Source of the DNA: JAJCYX01 sp965243825
Lineage (GTDB): Bacteria; Chloroflexota; Dehalococcoidia; Lucifugimonadales; Lucifugimonadaceae
Assembly: GCA_965243825.1 (NCBI GenBank)
Contig: CBDEVT010000001.1
Span: 1,488,001-1,552,000 of the forward strand
Direction of reading: 5' to 3'
DNA: 64,000 nucleotides
The translations under genes and the position numbers were made by a program. Below are positions 33,530 through 42,368 of this stretch, one piece after another (the stretch's first letter is position 1; each line of letters begins with the position of its first letter). The notes under the pieces are model-generated. The model was not told where the DNA came from, searched no databases, and saw only the letters and a program-made list of their open reading frames with translations.

Positions 33530-33745
33530 GCAGATTCCCGTTGGAAAGTTACGTGGCTAGATGCACCGCCAGTAGTCCTGGCTGCCACATCAAGTACTCG
33601 GGTGAAGCTCCACTAGCAGGTGGAGAGGGCATATTACCGGCTGTCGAAGAGTCAGCGGGGCGTTTTACGATGAGAATCTCGGGACGAGACTTCAATCAGT
33701 TGCTCTGACTCGAGCGTCGGCGTCATAAAGACTTTCGTTTTACGA

Positions 33746-34549
33746 CTAGAGTTGCCTCAGCTGATCCAGAACCGTGCTTCCATCCACGATGTGCCGGTAA
33801 TTCTGGCCGATGTCCTGCCAGCGGATCTCATTTCCTTCGGTGACCAGGAAAACAGAGGCGGAAGCGAGGCCGTCTCCGAATAGGTTGAAGACACCGTAAG
33901 ACTCAGGCACAGAAGGGTCATCGGCCGTGTACAGGATCGGATATTCGGCGCCAAAACCTTCGACCGCCCACTCAGCGCCTCTCAAGTCGTCAGTGCTGAT
34001 GGCTACCACCTGTGCGCCCTCTGCGAGTATGTCATCGTATCGTTGTTGCAGCTCAACTAGCTGTCTACGGCAGTATGTTCACCAGAACGCTCGGTAAAAA
34101 ACAACGAGGACCGGTCCGTCCGATGTGAGTTCAGAGAGTGTTACGTTCTGGCCGGTTGCGGATGGGAGAGTGAAATCCGCAGCGACCGGATACGCCGATT
34201 TCGGTTCCTGCGTAGGTGTGTCGGATACAGTCGGTGCCTGAGTGGATGGCAGTGCTGTGGCGTCCGGAAGATTAGTGATTGGCGACGGAACCGGGGTGGA
34301 TCCTGATGCCGAGGCTGGCGTAGGCGTATCGGGATCCGTCATTGCGCCCTCGCCGAACACCGATGTCGGGCCTGCCTTTGAAATGGTTGTGGGCACCGTT
34401 GTCGGTGGCTGGGTCAACGTCGGTTGCTGGCCAGGTTCGTCGGACGGCGAGTCTGATGTGCCGCACGCGAATAGAAGCACCGCCACTGGCAGTGCGATCA
34501 ACAGAGCCGTGCTTCTTCTGGCCAGTGCTAATTGTGGAAACGGCAGCAC
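33746..34549 (-). CDS. Putative selenocysteine redoxin lipoprotein (in-frame TGA, UxxC)
   Basis: One reading frame runs from GTG 34549 to the stop at 33746, interrupted only by TGA at 34081-34079. Before it: a signal peptide with lipobox Cys29 (LLFAC), a Pro/Thr/Ser linker (about 38-118), then the start of an AhpC/TSA-type redoxin domain ending FYRAFW. After it: TYCRRQLVELQQRYDD, 23 codons in the same frame, then VVAISTDD and the rest of the fold. TGA stands where such proteins have Cys of FYRxxWCxxC, so residue 157 is probably Sec in a U-T-Y-C motif. A SECIS-like hairpin follows. Full length would be 267 residues. A nonsense mutation is the alternative. Confidence 0.8.
34041..34069 (-). promoter_or_regulatory. 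Bacterial SECIS-like stem-loop after the in-frame TGA
   Basis: On the mRNA strand, 15 nt after the TGA, CAGCT (34063-34059) pairs with AGCTG (34053-34049) around the 5-nt loop AGTTG; a lower CGT/ACG pairing (34069-34067 with 34043-34041) can extend it. The apical loop begins 20 nt after the TGA and has a G in its first two bases, both within the usual rules for bacterial SECIS elements recognised by SelB. The hairpin is seen; SelB binding is inferred. Confidence 0.65.
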
Positions 34550-34636
34550 AGTATGTCTTACGTTCCTCGCGAAGTGAGTTACCAGAACAGTTCTACGTGA
34601 ACAGCGGCGCCTGTGGTCTCTTTGACTCTTACATTT

Positions 34637-34680
34637 CGATTACGAATCGGGGGATCCGACTTTGAGTCCCCTCGTAATCG
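34637..34680 (-). other. Long stem-loop between the Gfo/Idh and selenoprotein genes
   Basis: Outer arms CGATTACG (34637-34644) and CGTAATCG (34673-34680), inner arms GGGGA (34650-34654) and TCCCC (34667-34671), and a 12-nt loop. It lies 9 bases after the Gfo/Idh stop on the minus strand and 88 bases before the selenoprotein start. No T tract follows, so it may be a weak terminator or a structured leader of the selenoprotein mRNA. Confidence 0.5.
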
Positions 34681-34688
34681 TGTTCCGG

Positions 34689-35939
34689 CTAAATCTTCCA
34701 GTGAGCATTAATGCTCTTTTCGTACTCGGCCGTCTCTTCGTTCTCGATCTCAGAGATCGTCACGGGCCTGCCCAGCACTGAAGATTCCAACGCAGCATTA
34801 CAGACGGCGAGATCCTTGCGGCCAACGTATGCGTCGACTTCAGGAGTTGTTCCGTCGGCGATGCACTGTCCAAGTTCGTAGTACTCGAGCGCGACGAGGA
34901 ACCTGTCGGCGTCCTCAAACGGAGTTCCATAGGAGCCCAGCCTGTCCCCTCCGAACAGCCGGGCTGGAAGCTCATCAAGGTGGAAATCAGGGACAAGGTC
35001 GAGCACCTGGTCGCCCGTGAGTGTCTCCCCGCCATCAAGCGTGACGGTGAGTGGATCACCACGGCGTTGCTTCGCCGGTCGCATCGATCCCTTTGATCCG
35101 TAGATCATTCCATACTGCGTCGGCTCACCGTGTGCTGCGTAGAAGGAGGTCCACTGGCCTACTGCACCGTTGCTGAACTTGATCGTTGATATAACCATGT
35201 CTTCAGCGTCTGCATCGATCTCATCTGGGACCTCACTGGCCCAGTGATCGTAAAAATTAGCTACACCGATCTTCTCGCCACGGTATCTCTTTGGCTCCCA
35301 GATCTTGGAAACGGCGAAAACCTCTTCGACATCGCCCATGTAATACATCATCTGGTCTACCGCGTGAACGCCAGCATCCACGAAGATGCCACCCACGTTC
35401 TTGTAGTGGCGCCATGGCCAGATGATTATGTTGTTCCCGCCTGTAGCTGAACCAAGAAGGAACGAATACGGCTGACCGATGGCTCCAGACTCGATCACGG
35501 CCTTGTTCAATCGACACATCGGGTCACGGCGTTCCTGCTCGCCGACGCTCAGCACCTTTCCGCTCTTTTTCCAGGCCTCGATGACTCGATTGCAGCCTCG
35601 AATTGTGAGTGAAAGTGGTTTCTCGCATAGAACGTGGTAGCCAAGATCGAACGCCATCTCAGCGACAAGATGATGTGAGCCGGAATCCGTGGTGATATCG
35701 ACCGCTTCGATGTCAGGACGCTGCTTTCTCATCTCTTCCATGGAGTTGAAAACCTGCGGTCGGGTGCCAAGCATCTCCTCGGCCCTGTCAGCAAGGTGAT
35801 TGGCGTTGTCCTCTCGCAGATCACAGACAGCCGCCAGCTCGACGTTTGCCATACCGCTCTCATAGAGCGCGCCGAGTGCTCGCAGGTGTCTGCCGCCCAT
35901 GCCGCCCGCACCGACTATCGCAATTGGAATCTGGACCAT
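34689..35939 (-). CDS. Gfo/Idh/MocA-family oxidoreductase
   Basis: A 416-residue NAD(P)-dependent sugar or cyclitol dehydrogenase. The Rossmann motif IAVGAGGMGGRHLRAL-like segment (IVGAGGMGGRHLRALG) is at the N-terminus, and LCEKPLSL carries the conserved Lys of the EKP motif. AGVHAVDQMMYYMG fits the catalytic His-containing helix. It lies 8 bases downstream of the aldehyde dehydrogenase, so the two probably form an operon acting on a sugar or inositol derivative. The substrate is not readable from sequence. Confidence 0.92.
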   Translation of the reverse strand: MVQIPIAIVGAGGMGGRHLRALGALYESGMANVELAAVCDLREDNANHLADRAEEMLGTRPQVFNSMEEMRKQRPDIEAVDITTDSGSHHLVAEMAFDLGYHVLCEKPLSLTIRGCNRVIEAWKKSGKVLSVGEQERRDPMCRLNKAVIESGAIGQPYSFLLGSATGGNNIIIWPWRHYKNVGGIFVDAGVHAVDQMMYYMGDVEEVFAVSKIWEPKRYRGEKIGVANFYDHWASEVPDEIDADAEDMVISTIKFSNGAVGQWTSFYAAHGEPTQYGMIYGSKGSMRPAKQRRGDPLTVTLDGGETLTGDQVLDLVPDFHLDELPARLFGGDRLGSYGTPFEDADRFLVALEYYELGQCIADGTTPEVDAYVGRKDLAVCNAALESSVLGRPVTISEIENEETAEYEKSINAHWKI

Positions 35940-35947
35940 GATCTCTC

Positions 35948-37447
35948 CTATATGAACCTTGATCGTTCTCTGCTGCCGGCCGAGTAATCGATGTATGCAG
36001 TGATCGTCTCTGTAAAGAAGTCGAATGCCTCGGTGCCCTGCTCACGCTGGCCAACGCCAGAGGCTTTCAGTCCGCCGAATGGCAAATGTACCTCCCCACC
36101 AAGCGTTGGTGCGTTGACGTGGACCATCCCGGTTTCAACCGTGTTGATGTATTCGTGTGCGAGAACAAGGTCGCGTGTATATATCGAAGATGAAAGGCCA
36201 AACTGGACCGAGTTGGAGATGCGAACGGCGTCCTGTACACCGTCCGCTTCGAACACAGTCAGTACCGGGCCGAAGATCTCCTCCTGGGCGATGCGGCTCC
36301 CGAGAGGAACGTCTGTGAAGATAGTCGGTTCGACGTAGTAACCGCCCTCCCACTCAGGCCCTTCAAGGGCGTGTCCGCCAAAAGCGAGCTTTGCACCCTC
36401 TTCCGTGCCGATCCCGATGTACTCCCGGACAGTGTCGAACTGATTTCTGCTTGAGAGTGGGGCGACGTCGTTGTCTGCGTTCATACCGTCACCAACCGTG
36501 AGCGCCTTCGTCTGCTCGATCAGCCGGTCCATGAACTCTCCATAGACGCCTTTTTCGACTATCGCCCTGCTGGTCGCTGTGCAGCGCTGGCCTGTAGACC
36601 CAAAAGCCCCCTGGACAATTCCAGGTACAGCCTTCTCGAGATCAGCATCGTTCATAACGATGGCAGCGTTCTTGCCACCAAGTTCTGCCTGAACCTTCTT
36701 GAGCGCTTCTGCGCCCCTTGCATATATGCGTGTGCCGATTTCGGTGGAGCCGGTGAACGACACAGCGGCGACTCGAGGGTCTTCGACGAGTGTGTTGCCG
36801 ATAGAACCGCCTGGACCGGTGATCAGGTTAAAAACGCCGTCCGGGAGACCAGCCTCTTCGAAAATCTCAGCGATGATCGTGGCTGCAAAAGGAGTGGCTG
36901 AAGCAGGCTTGAAGATGATGGCGTTCCCGCAGATCAACGCGGGCGCCATCTTCCAGACCGGAATGGCCACAGGGAAGTTCCAAGGCGTGATGATTGAAAC
37001 AACGCCGAGGGGGCGCTTGAACGTGTAAGCCGCGGTGTCAGGGAGCTCTGAAGGGGTGGTGTAGCCGAACAGTCTCCTGCCTTCACCAGCAGCATACTCG
37101 AGTATGTTCATGGCACGTTTGACTTCACCGGTCGAATCGGCAATCGGCTTGCCTTCTTCGACGGTGATGGCTCTTGCCAGTTCGTCGGCACGACGCTCGA
37201 AGATATCCAGCGTTTTGAAGAGCAGGGATCCACGTTGTGGGGCTGGCATTTGACCCCAGCCAGGTGCGGCCTGCGCAGCCGCCTCGATAGCGTTTTTGGC
37301 GTCCTGTGGAATCGATGCCTGGAATGAGCCGACGACCTCTTTCGGCCGCGCGGGATTCACAGTTCGGTAGATCTCACCTGACACTGATTCGACCCACTTG
37401 CCGCCAATGAAGTTCTTGTAGGCCGCTGCTGATCCCGAATCGCTCAA
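35948..37447 (-). CDS. NAD(P)-dependent aldehyde dehydrogenase, semialdehyde type
   Basis: A 499-residue ALDH-superfamily enzyme. PWNFP holds the catalytic Asn, FTGSTEIG the cofactor site, ELGGKNAAIV the general-base Glu and GQRCTATSR the nucleophilic Cys. The GQRCTATSR form and overall look fit alpha-ketoglutarate-semialdehyde or related semialdehyde dehydrogenases used at the end of sugar-acid pathways, but ALDH substrates are hard to call. The start is TTG 37447 with GGAG 9 bases upstream. It leads an operon with the Gfo/Idh gene. Confidence 0.9.
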   Translation of the reverse strand: MSDSGSAAAYKNFIGGKWVESVSGEIYRTVNPARPKEVVGSFQASIPQDAKNAIEAAAQAAPGWGQMPAPQRGSLLFKTLDIFERRADELARAITVEEGKPIADSTGEVKRAMNILEYAAGEGRRLFGYTTPSELPDTAAYTFKRPLGVVSIITPWNFPVAIPVWKMAPALICGNAIIFKPASATPFAATIIAEIFEEAGLPDGVFNLITGPGGSIGNTLVEDPRVAAVSFTGSTEIGTRIYARGAEALKKVQAELGGKNAAIVMNDADLEKAVPGIVQGAFGSTGQRCTATSRAIVEKGVYGEFMDRLIEQTKALTVGDGMNADNDVAPLSSRNQFDTVREYIGIGTEEGAKLAFGGHALEGPEWEGGYYVEPTIFTDVPLGSRIAQEEIFGPVLTVFEADGVQDAVRISNSVQFGLSSSIYTRDLVLAHEYINTVETGMVHVNAPTLGGEVHLPFGGLKASGVGQREQGTEAFDFFTETITAYIDYSAGSRERSRFI

Positions 37448-37543
37448 CGTTACTTACTCCGCTTTCTCATGAGTTGAATGGCGCGGCGAGTAGTCTAGCT
37501 GGCAAACTGACGCATGTGTCGGGCAGGCCGTGAGGAAAGCTGC

Positions 37544-38965
37544 TTAAGAAGGCCTTGAGGCGTGCCTGCGGTGCCGGGTGCGCGAGCGCTTGCTGCGGGT
37601 CGTTTGATGTCCACCGTGAGACTTGTTGCGCTTCCTTGGACGCTCAGATCCCTCACGCTGATCCAGGCGGCGTTGGGCCGCTGCGAGTGCAGACTCCGAT
37701 TTGCTTTTTGGCTTCTGTTTGCCAGCGCCATTGTCTTTATTCGGTTTGGCCGCTGTGTTCTGCTGGTCTTTGTCGATGAAGTCGGGCAGCACACAGCGAT
37801 TCACCCTGCGACCAAGCTTCTTCTCAAGTGCGCGGACAGAGTCTTCGTCATCCGGGGTGACGAGCGTGAAAGCCCTGCCGGCCTGCTCCGAACGTCCAGT
37901 ACGGCCTATACGGTGTATATAGGCATCTGGAGTGTTAGGAAAATCGAAATTGATCACGTAGGAGACATTCGCTACGTCGATGCCGCGAGCGGCGATGTCA
38001 GTAGCAACCAGGATCTGGTACTTCCCTTCCCGGAATCCTTTCATCGCCCTGTCACGTTGTGCCTGTGACATGTTGCCCTGGAGGGCTACAGCATCATATC
38101 CGGCGCTCTTAAGTTGTTTCGCCGTTCTCAACGCCCGGTGCTTCGTTCGCATGAAGACAATTGCTGAGTAGAAATTGCCTTCAGCCAGTAAGAACTGAAG
38201 CAGCGTCATCTTGTTCTGCTGTGAAACCGGGTAAAGCTCGTGCTGGATGGTAGAGACTACCTTCGAGTTGCCGAGATCGACCACTTTCGGCCGATACAGC
38301 ACCTGGTCAGCCAGCTTACGAATCTCCTTCGGCATTGTTGCTGAAAACAGCATTGTCTGACGTTCACGCGGAACCTGCTCGATTATCGTCCTGACGTCTG
38401 GCAAGAAGCCCATGTCAAACATGTGATCTGCTTCATCGATCACAAGCGTGTCGATGTTTTCAAGCCTGATAGCGTTCTGCCGATGAAGGTCTAGTAACCG
38501 TCCTGGACACGCGACCACGATCTCAGGTTTGCTGCGCAATGCCTGAATCTGCCGGTTAATCGAGACTCCGCCGTAAACGGTCGTCGACCGAATCTTTGTG
38601 AACTGGCCAAGGTCCGTGATCTCGGCGTTGATCTGACTGGCCAGCTCTCTCGTCGGTGCCAGTATCAGCACAGATGGCCCTGGACGCCTGCGGGCCATTA
38701 ACCCTTCGAGAATTGGCAGAGCAAAGGCGGCAGTTTTACCGGTGCCGGTCTGCGCCAGTCCCAGCAGGTCTCTCCCTTCCAGCAGGGCAGGTATCGCTTC
38801 TGCCTGGATTGGTCTTGGCGTCTCGTAGCCCGCGAACTCGACTCCCCGCTGAATGCTTGGGCCAAGGTCGAACGAACTGAACCCGCCTGCGGCAGGTGAG
38901 GTTGCGGTAGTGATTTCGGTTCTCTTTTCTGTTGCTGCGTTGCTCAAACCAATTTGAGCGCGCAA
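37544..38965 (-). CDS. DEAD-box RNA helicase, RhlE-like
   Basis: A 473-residue helicase with all core motifs: Q motif (FSSFDLGPSIQRGVEFAGYETPRPIQ region), AQTGTGKT, PTRELA, DEAD, SAT, and HRIGRTGR. A strongly basic C-terminal tail of about 90 residues (RPRKRNKSHGG, RSKRSRTRHRR) should bind RNA. Such proteins remodel rRNA or mRNA, often in the cold. The likely start is uncertain; TTG 38965 is the longest option, with about 30 poorly conserved residues before the Q motif. Confidence 0.93.
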   Translation of the reverse strand: MRAQIGLSNAATEKRTEITTATSPAAGGFSSFDLGPSIQRGVEFAGYETPRPIQAEAIPALLEGRDLLGLAQTGTGKTAAFALPILEGLMARRRPGPSVLILAPTRELASQINAEITDLGQFTKIRSTTVYGGVSINRQIQALRSKPEIVVACPGRLLDLHRQNAIRLENIDTLVIDEADHMFDMGFLPDVRTIIEQVPRERQTMLFSATMPKEIRKLADQVLYRPKVVDLGNSKVVSTIQHELYPVSQQNKMTLLQFLLAEGNFYSAIVFMRTKHRALRTAKQLKSAGYDAVALQGNMSQAQRDRAMKGFREGKYQILVATDIAARGIDVANVSYVINFDFPNTPDAYIHRIGRTGRSEQAGRAFTLVTPDDEDSVRALEKKLGRRVNRCVLPDFIDKDQQNTAAKPNKDNGAGKQKPKSKSESALAAAQRRLDQREGSERPRKRNKSHGGHQTTRSKRSRTRHRRHASRPS

Positions 38966-39204
38966 AGCCGCTTTTTATCGGCCCATACAACAGCGATTGG
39001 AACGAAGGAAAGGTGTGCAGTGCGAACTCGTCGATGTTCCTGTTGTGCACTGGAACGGGTTGATTGGTGTGTCGACGCCGTGGGGCGGACTCCGTTTTAA
39101 CCGTTCTGACTACCAGCATAGCACCGAACGAACGGCCGCAATATGGAGTGTTTCCGCCAGCTATCAACCAGATGAGTAGCTAACAAGGCGACTTCCGCTA
39201 ATAC
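38966..39204. other. Upstream region of the helicase gene, no gene seen
   Basis: This 239-base stretch lies between the helicase start and a small membrane-protein gene on the same strand. A short plus-strand frame (38997-39179) has no family features and no ribosome binding site, and I do not support it. Long leaders are common for cold-induced helicases, but I see no strong hairpin or promoter here. Confidence 0.5.
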
Positions 39205-39330
39205 CTAGTTTCGGCCGGCTGCGTGGTCTACACCTGGATTAGGTGTGTCGCGTTCCGGTATGAGAAAGAGTGAGCCGATCAGGCCAGCGAGTATCACAAG
39301 GACCACCGCCCAGGCTTTCCAGTTCTTCAT
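39205..39330 (-). CDS. 41-residue single-span membrane peptide
   Basis: ATG 39330 preceded by GGAG 9 bases upstream, stop TAG at 39207-39205. The product starts MKNWKAW, has a hydrophobic span (AVVLVILAGLIGSLFLI), then a short polar tail (PERDTPNPGVDHAAGRN). Basic residues before the span and acidic ones after suggest N-in, C-out orientation. No family is recognisable. Good ribosome binding site, clean membrane span and position in a gap that otherwise lacks genes support it; the 171 bases upstream hold no other gene. Confidence 0.55.
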   Translation of the reverse strand: MKNWKAWAVVLVILAGLIGSLFLIPERDTPNPGVDHAAGRN

Positions 39331-39501
39331 ATATCGCAATCTCCAGCAAACCGTTTATGGACAGATTCCGAACGGTGGGGACCGGTGTTGGATTATAGCT
39401 TTGCCAGAACACAAACTAGGCACGCTGGACATTTAACGCGGGCCCGGCGGTGTCTTACTCAGGCTGAGTTTAGACTGCCGAATCGCGGCCTTCAGGCCAA
39501 G

Positions 39502-40323
39502 CTAACGATACTCAGGATTAGGGTGATCAAAGCGGCAGCCGGCTTCCCACAGCGATCGCTGATTGCCGTGTGCCGGAACTCCTCCGGCGTCCTTGAGCAT
39601 CCGCGCAAAGTGCATCAAGTTCCAGGTCATGAAAGTTGTGTTGCGGTTAGTGAAATCGTTGCTCAATCCGCCTTCTTCGTCCAGGTAAGAAGGTCCAGGT
39701 CCCGCCTCACCTATCCATCCGGCATCAGCCTGCGGCGGCACCGTGTACCCGAGATGCTGTAGCGAGTACAGGATGTTCATTGCGCAGTGCTTGATTCCGT
39801 CCTCGTTGCCAGTAATCAGGCACCCACCGACACTGCCGTAGTAGGCGTACTGTCCTGATTCGTTCAGATCGCCCGAACTTGCGTACAACCGTTCAATGAC
39901 CTGCGAACAGATCGAAGACTTGTCTCCGAGCCAGATTGGCGAACCGATAACCAGTATGTCGGCCGCCTTCACTTTTTCGTAGATATCAGGCCACTCATCC
40001 CGGCTCCAGCCGTGCTCAGTCATGTCCGGGTAAACGCCAGAGGCGATGTCGTGGTCAACAGGCCGAATGATCTCGGTTTTGACGTTGTTCGCCTCCATGA
40101 TGGCCTGTGAGATCTTCATCAAGCCCTCAGTGTGAGATGTCTCTGGAGATTTCTTCAGTGTGCAGTTGAGGAATAGAGCGCTCAAGTCCGAGAAATCAGT
40201 CGTGGATGACTCACAGAGCTCTTTTTGCTGTTCGTTAAGCAACGCATTCTCCGTTGGCAGAGTGTTTAGTTTGGCTGCGATGTAAGATGCCGCGCCATTG
40301 TCGCGGATGTCGCTTAGTACCAT
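39502..40323 (-). CDS. Flavodoxin-family NAD(P)H:FMN oxidoreductase-like protein
   Basis: A 273-residue flavodoxin-fold protein. After a roughly 45-residue N-terminal extension (TENALLNEQQKELCES) the core begins LSALFLNCTLKKSPETSHTEGLM, the FMN-phosphate loop of NADPH-dependent FMN reductases. ADILVIGSPIWLGDKSS and SVGGCLITGNEDG are the other two FMN-contact loops. It likely moves electrons from NAD(P)H through FMN; the partner is unknown. A hairpin sits between it and the upstream lipoprotein gene. Confidence 0.85.
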   Translation of the reverse strand: MVLSDIRDNGAASYIAAKLNTLPTENALLNEQQKELCESSTTDFSDLSALFLNCTLKKSPETSHTEGLMKISQAIMEANNVKTEIIRPVDHDIASGVYPDMTEHGWSRDEWPDIYEKVKAADILVIGSPIWLGDKSSICSQVIERLYASSGDLNESGQYAYYGSVGGCLITGNEDGIKHCAMNILYSLQHLGYTVPPQADAGWIGEAGPGPSYLDEEGGLSNDFTNRNTTFMTWNLMHFARMLKDAGGVPAHGNQRSLWEAGCRFDHPNPEYR

Positions 40324-40347
40324 TCCAGACTCTTATGCGCGAAACGC

Positions 40348-40371
40348 CCCGCACAGGAGGGCTTGTGCGGG
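40348..40371 (-). terminator. Hairpin after the DUF4349/PKD lipoprotein gene
   Basis: CCCGCACA (40348-40355) pairs with TGTGCGGG (40364-40371) across an 8-nt loop. It lies 35 bases after the stop of the lipoprotein gene and 24 bases before the start of the flavodoxin-family gene, both on the minus strand. A T-poor tail (GCGTTTCGC) makes it a moderate terminator candidate. Confidence 0.5.
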
Positions 40372-40406
40372 ACGAATCTTATACTCAGCGTTAAGTCAAT
40401 CAGAGT

Positions 40407-42134
40407 CTAGTTCACCGGCGAATCCTGCCGGGATTCGTTGGCCCCGCGCCGCATACTTCGGTTTCTGTTGCGGTACAGAACGAAGGCGATGACGAGTATG
40501 ACCAGCCAGATTGGACTCAGCACGCCAATCCAGATCAGACCTGTTCCGATGCCTGCGCCGATCGACGAAAGCGTACGTACCGCTGAGCGGCCGCTATCAC
40601 CGGGCGAAAACCCGGTCGGGTTCAGGCTGTCTGGTTCGTCCACGAGTATCTGCAGAGCGTCGGTGCCCTCTGTAGCGCCTGAAGAGGTCTCGCCTTTGAC
40701 GGTCAGAGCGACGTTGTAGCTCTGTGGACGGCTGTTAGCGTACGTGTGCTTGATTTCGGTCTCTGTTGCTCCGTCTGCAACGTCAACTGTCACGGGGGCG
40801 GAGCCGTCACCGAAATCCCATGTAGCAGTGAGCGACTCGACACCTTCAGGGCGCGTGAAGCTTCCGCGTAGCGTCACTTCATCACCTTCATCAACGATTC
40901 GATTCTCGCCTGCGAACACCTCTATGGCGGGAACACGGTTGACCGTGACTACCATCACGTCTTCGCCCTCAGCTGCACCCGATTCACCGGTGCCGGTGAC
41001 CTCGACCTTCACTATGTATGGAGAATCGATGTCGTCACTGTATGTGTGTACAACGGGAGCCGAGACTACTCGACCTTCTGTGTTGACCGGGGCAACTGCC
41101 GTAACGACCCTCGGTCCTGATCCATCACCGAAATCCCATTCAATTCGGAAGTTTTCGATGCCCTCAGGCGGTGTGAATTCAGCCCTGAATCGTACTGAGC
41201 GCCCAACTGCCGCCAGTCGATCTTCTCCGGCGGCTATCTCCATTTCTTGCGGCAGAGCAAGAACGGCAACCCGGACCAACGAGAAGGCTGCACTTTGCGA
41301 AATAAAGTTGACCCGCGCCTGCATCGCTTCGATGTCGGACTGAATACGAGTTATCTCTCGCTGGATCTGCAGAGCATCTTCAATCTCCTCTGCCCGTTCG
41401 AACAATGCTCGAAGAGCGTCAACAGTGTCTTGCAGTGTCTGGATTCGGGCAGTTGTGTCTGTGAACTCTTCAGTGAAATCCTGGCTAGACGAGACTTCAG
41501 ATACCACGTTGTCTGCCATGTCACGCAGCGAAGCAAGCACCGCGTCCAGCCGCTCAGCAGGCACACGGATGTCGATTGATCCGCGGTGAACCTCGGAGTT
41601 GCGTGTCTGCACAACCCAGCCGCCCTCCTGAGAAGCCAGCGTGCCTATCTGCTCAATTGTCGCAGCGGTATCGCTCGCCTCGATCGACATCTCGACATTG
41701 CGCACGATGATGCGATCACTAGCGACCTGTGCGACTTCCTGTTCAAGTGGTGAGATCAGTGGTGATTGGTTCCCCGTGTCGCTCAGTGGTTCCTCGAACT
41801 CTTCTCCCGGAAATGGCAATGTGGGCGGCACAGGTGTCGTCTGCGGAACTGACGTCGGAAGCGGTATCGGAGGGCCGTCCGCTGCGTCGTTCGTCAATGA
41901 TCCTTCGCCAATCGAGAAGTTAGGTCCGGCCTCACCCGGATTTCCAGCCGGACCTTCCGGACCGCCTTTGGTTCCGAGCCTGTCGGCCTGTTCCTGGGTA
42001 ATACCGAAGCTGCCAGGAGGAAGTTGATCGGTGGATGCCTCGTCACTTGTGCTGCCGCAGGCCACGCTTACCACGGAGATAGCAGCCAGCACAGTCAAGA
42101 TCAGGTAAGTAATTCGGAATTTCGGGCGGCTCAT
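40407..42134 (-). CDS. DUF4349 lipoprotein with collagen-like stretch and two PKD domains
   Basis: A 575-residue surface protein. Lipobox Cys26 (VSVAC) ends the signal peptide. Residues 57-70 form short Gly-x-y triplets (GPEGPAGNPGEAGP), then a Pro-rich linker. About 143-310 is a DUF4349-like domain with a long coiled helix (LQDTVDALRALFERAEEIEDAL). Two PKD domains follow, marked WDFGDGSGP and WDFGDGSAP. A C-terminal membrane helix (about 535-557) and basic tail (RNRNRSMRR) give a second anchor. Being tied to the membrane at both ends is unusual. A sensing or adhesion role is inference. Confidence 0.8.
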   Translation of the reverse strand: MSRPKFRITYLILTVLAAISVVSVACGSTSDEASTDQLPPGSFGITQEQADRLGTKGGPEGPAGNPGEAGPNFSIGEGSLTNDAADGPPIPLPTSVPQTTPVPPTLPFPGEEFEEPLSDTGNQSPLISPLEQEVAQVASDRIIVRNVEMSIEASDTAATIEQIGTLASQEGGWVVQTRNSEVHRGSIDIRVPAERLDAVLASLRDMADNVVSEVSSSQDFTEEFTDTTARIQTLQDTVDALRALFERAEEIEDALQIQREITRIQSDIEAMQARVNFISQSAAFSLVRVAVLALPQEMEIAAGEDRLAAVGRSVRFRAEFTPPEGIENFRIEWDFGDGSGPRVVTAVAPVNTEGRVVSAPVVHTYSDDIDSPYIVKVEVTGTGESGAAEGEDVMVVTVNRVPAIEVFAGENRIVDEGDEVTLRGSFTRPEGVESLTATWDFGDGSAPVTVDVADGATETEIKHTYANSRPQSYNVALTVKGETSSGATEGTDALQILVDEPDSLNPTGFSPGDSGRSAVRTLSSIGAGIGTGLIWIGVLSPIWLVILVIAFVLYRNRNRSMRRGANESRQDSPVN

Positions 42135-42368
42135 GGCGTCCCTCCTTAGCGTGAACGGGCTGCGAATACAGATATGTGATTCGCCTGCTGTTCCGACTAG
42201 ACGCCGCCAAGTGGCTATTTGTTCCAGACAGACACTGTCCAGCGCCGATTTGGCGTCATGACAAACGGACCCGAAGTTCTGGTACTGTCAGCCCAATTGA
42301 TGCCGCATTTTTAACAGTCACAGCTACTGCGCTGAGCAACACATTCGAGAATTAAGTGAGGATTTGAA

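Noticed and set aside
33746..34549. Pseudogene split by a nonsense mutation
   Set aside because: The TGA falls exactly on the active-site Cys position, the rest of the gene is intact in frame, and a SECIS-like hairpin follows. A mutation is not excluded but is the weaker reading.
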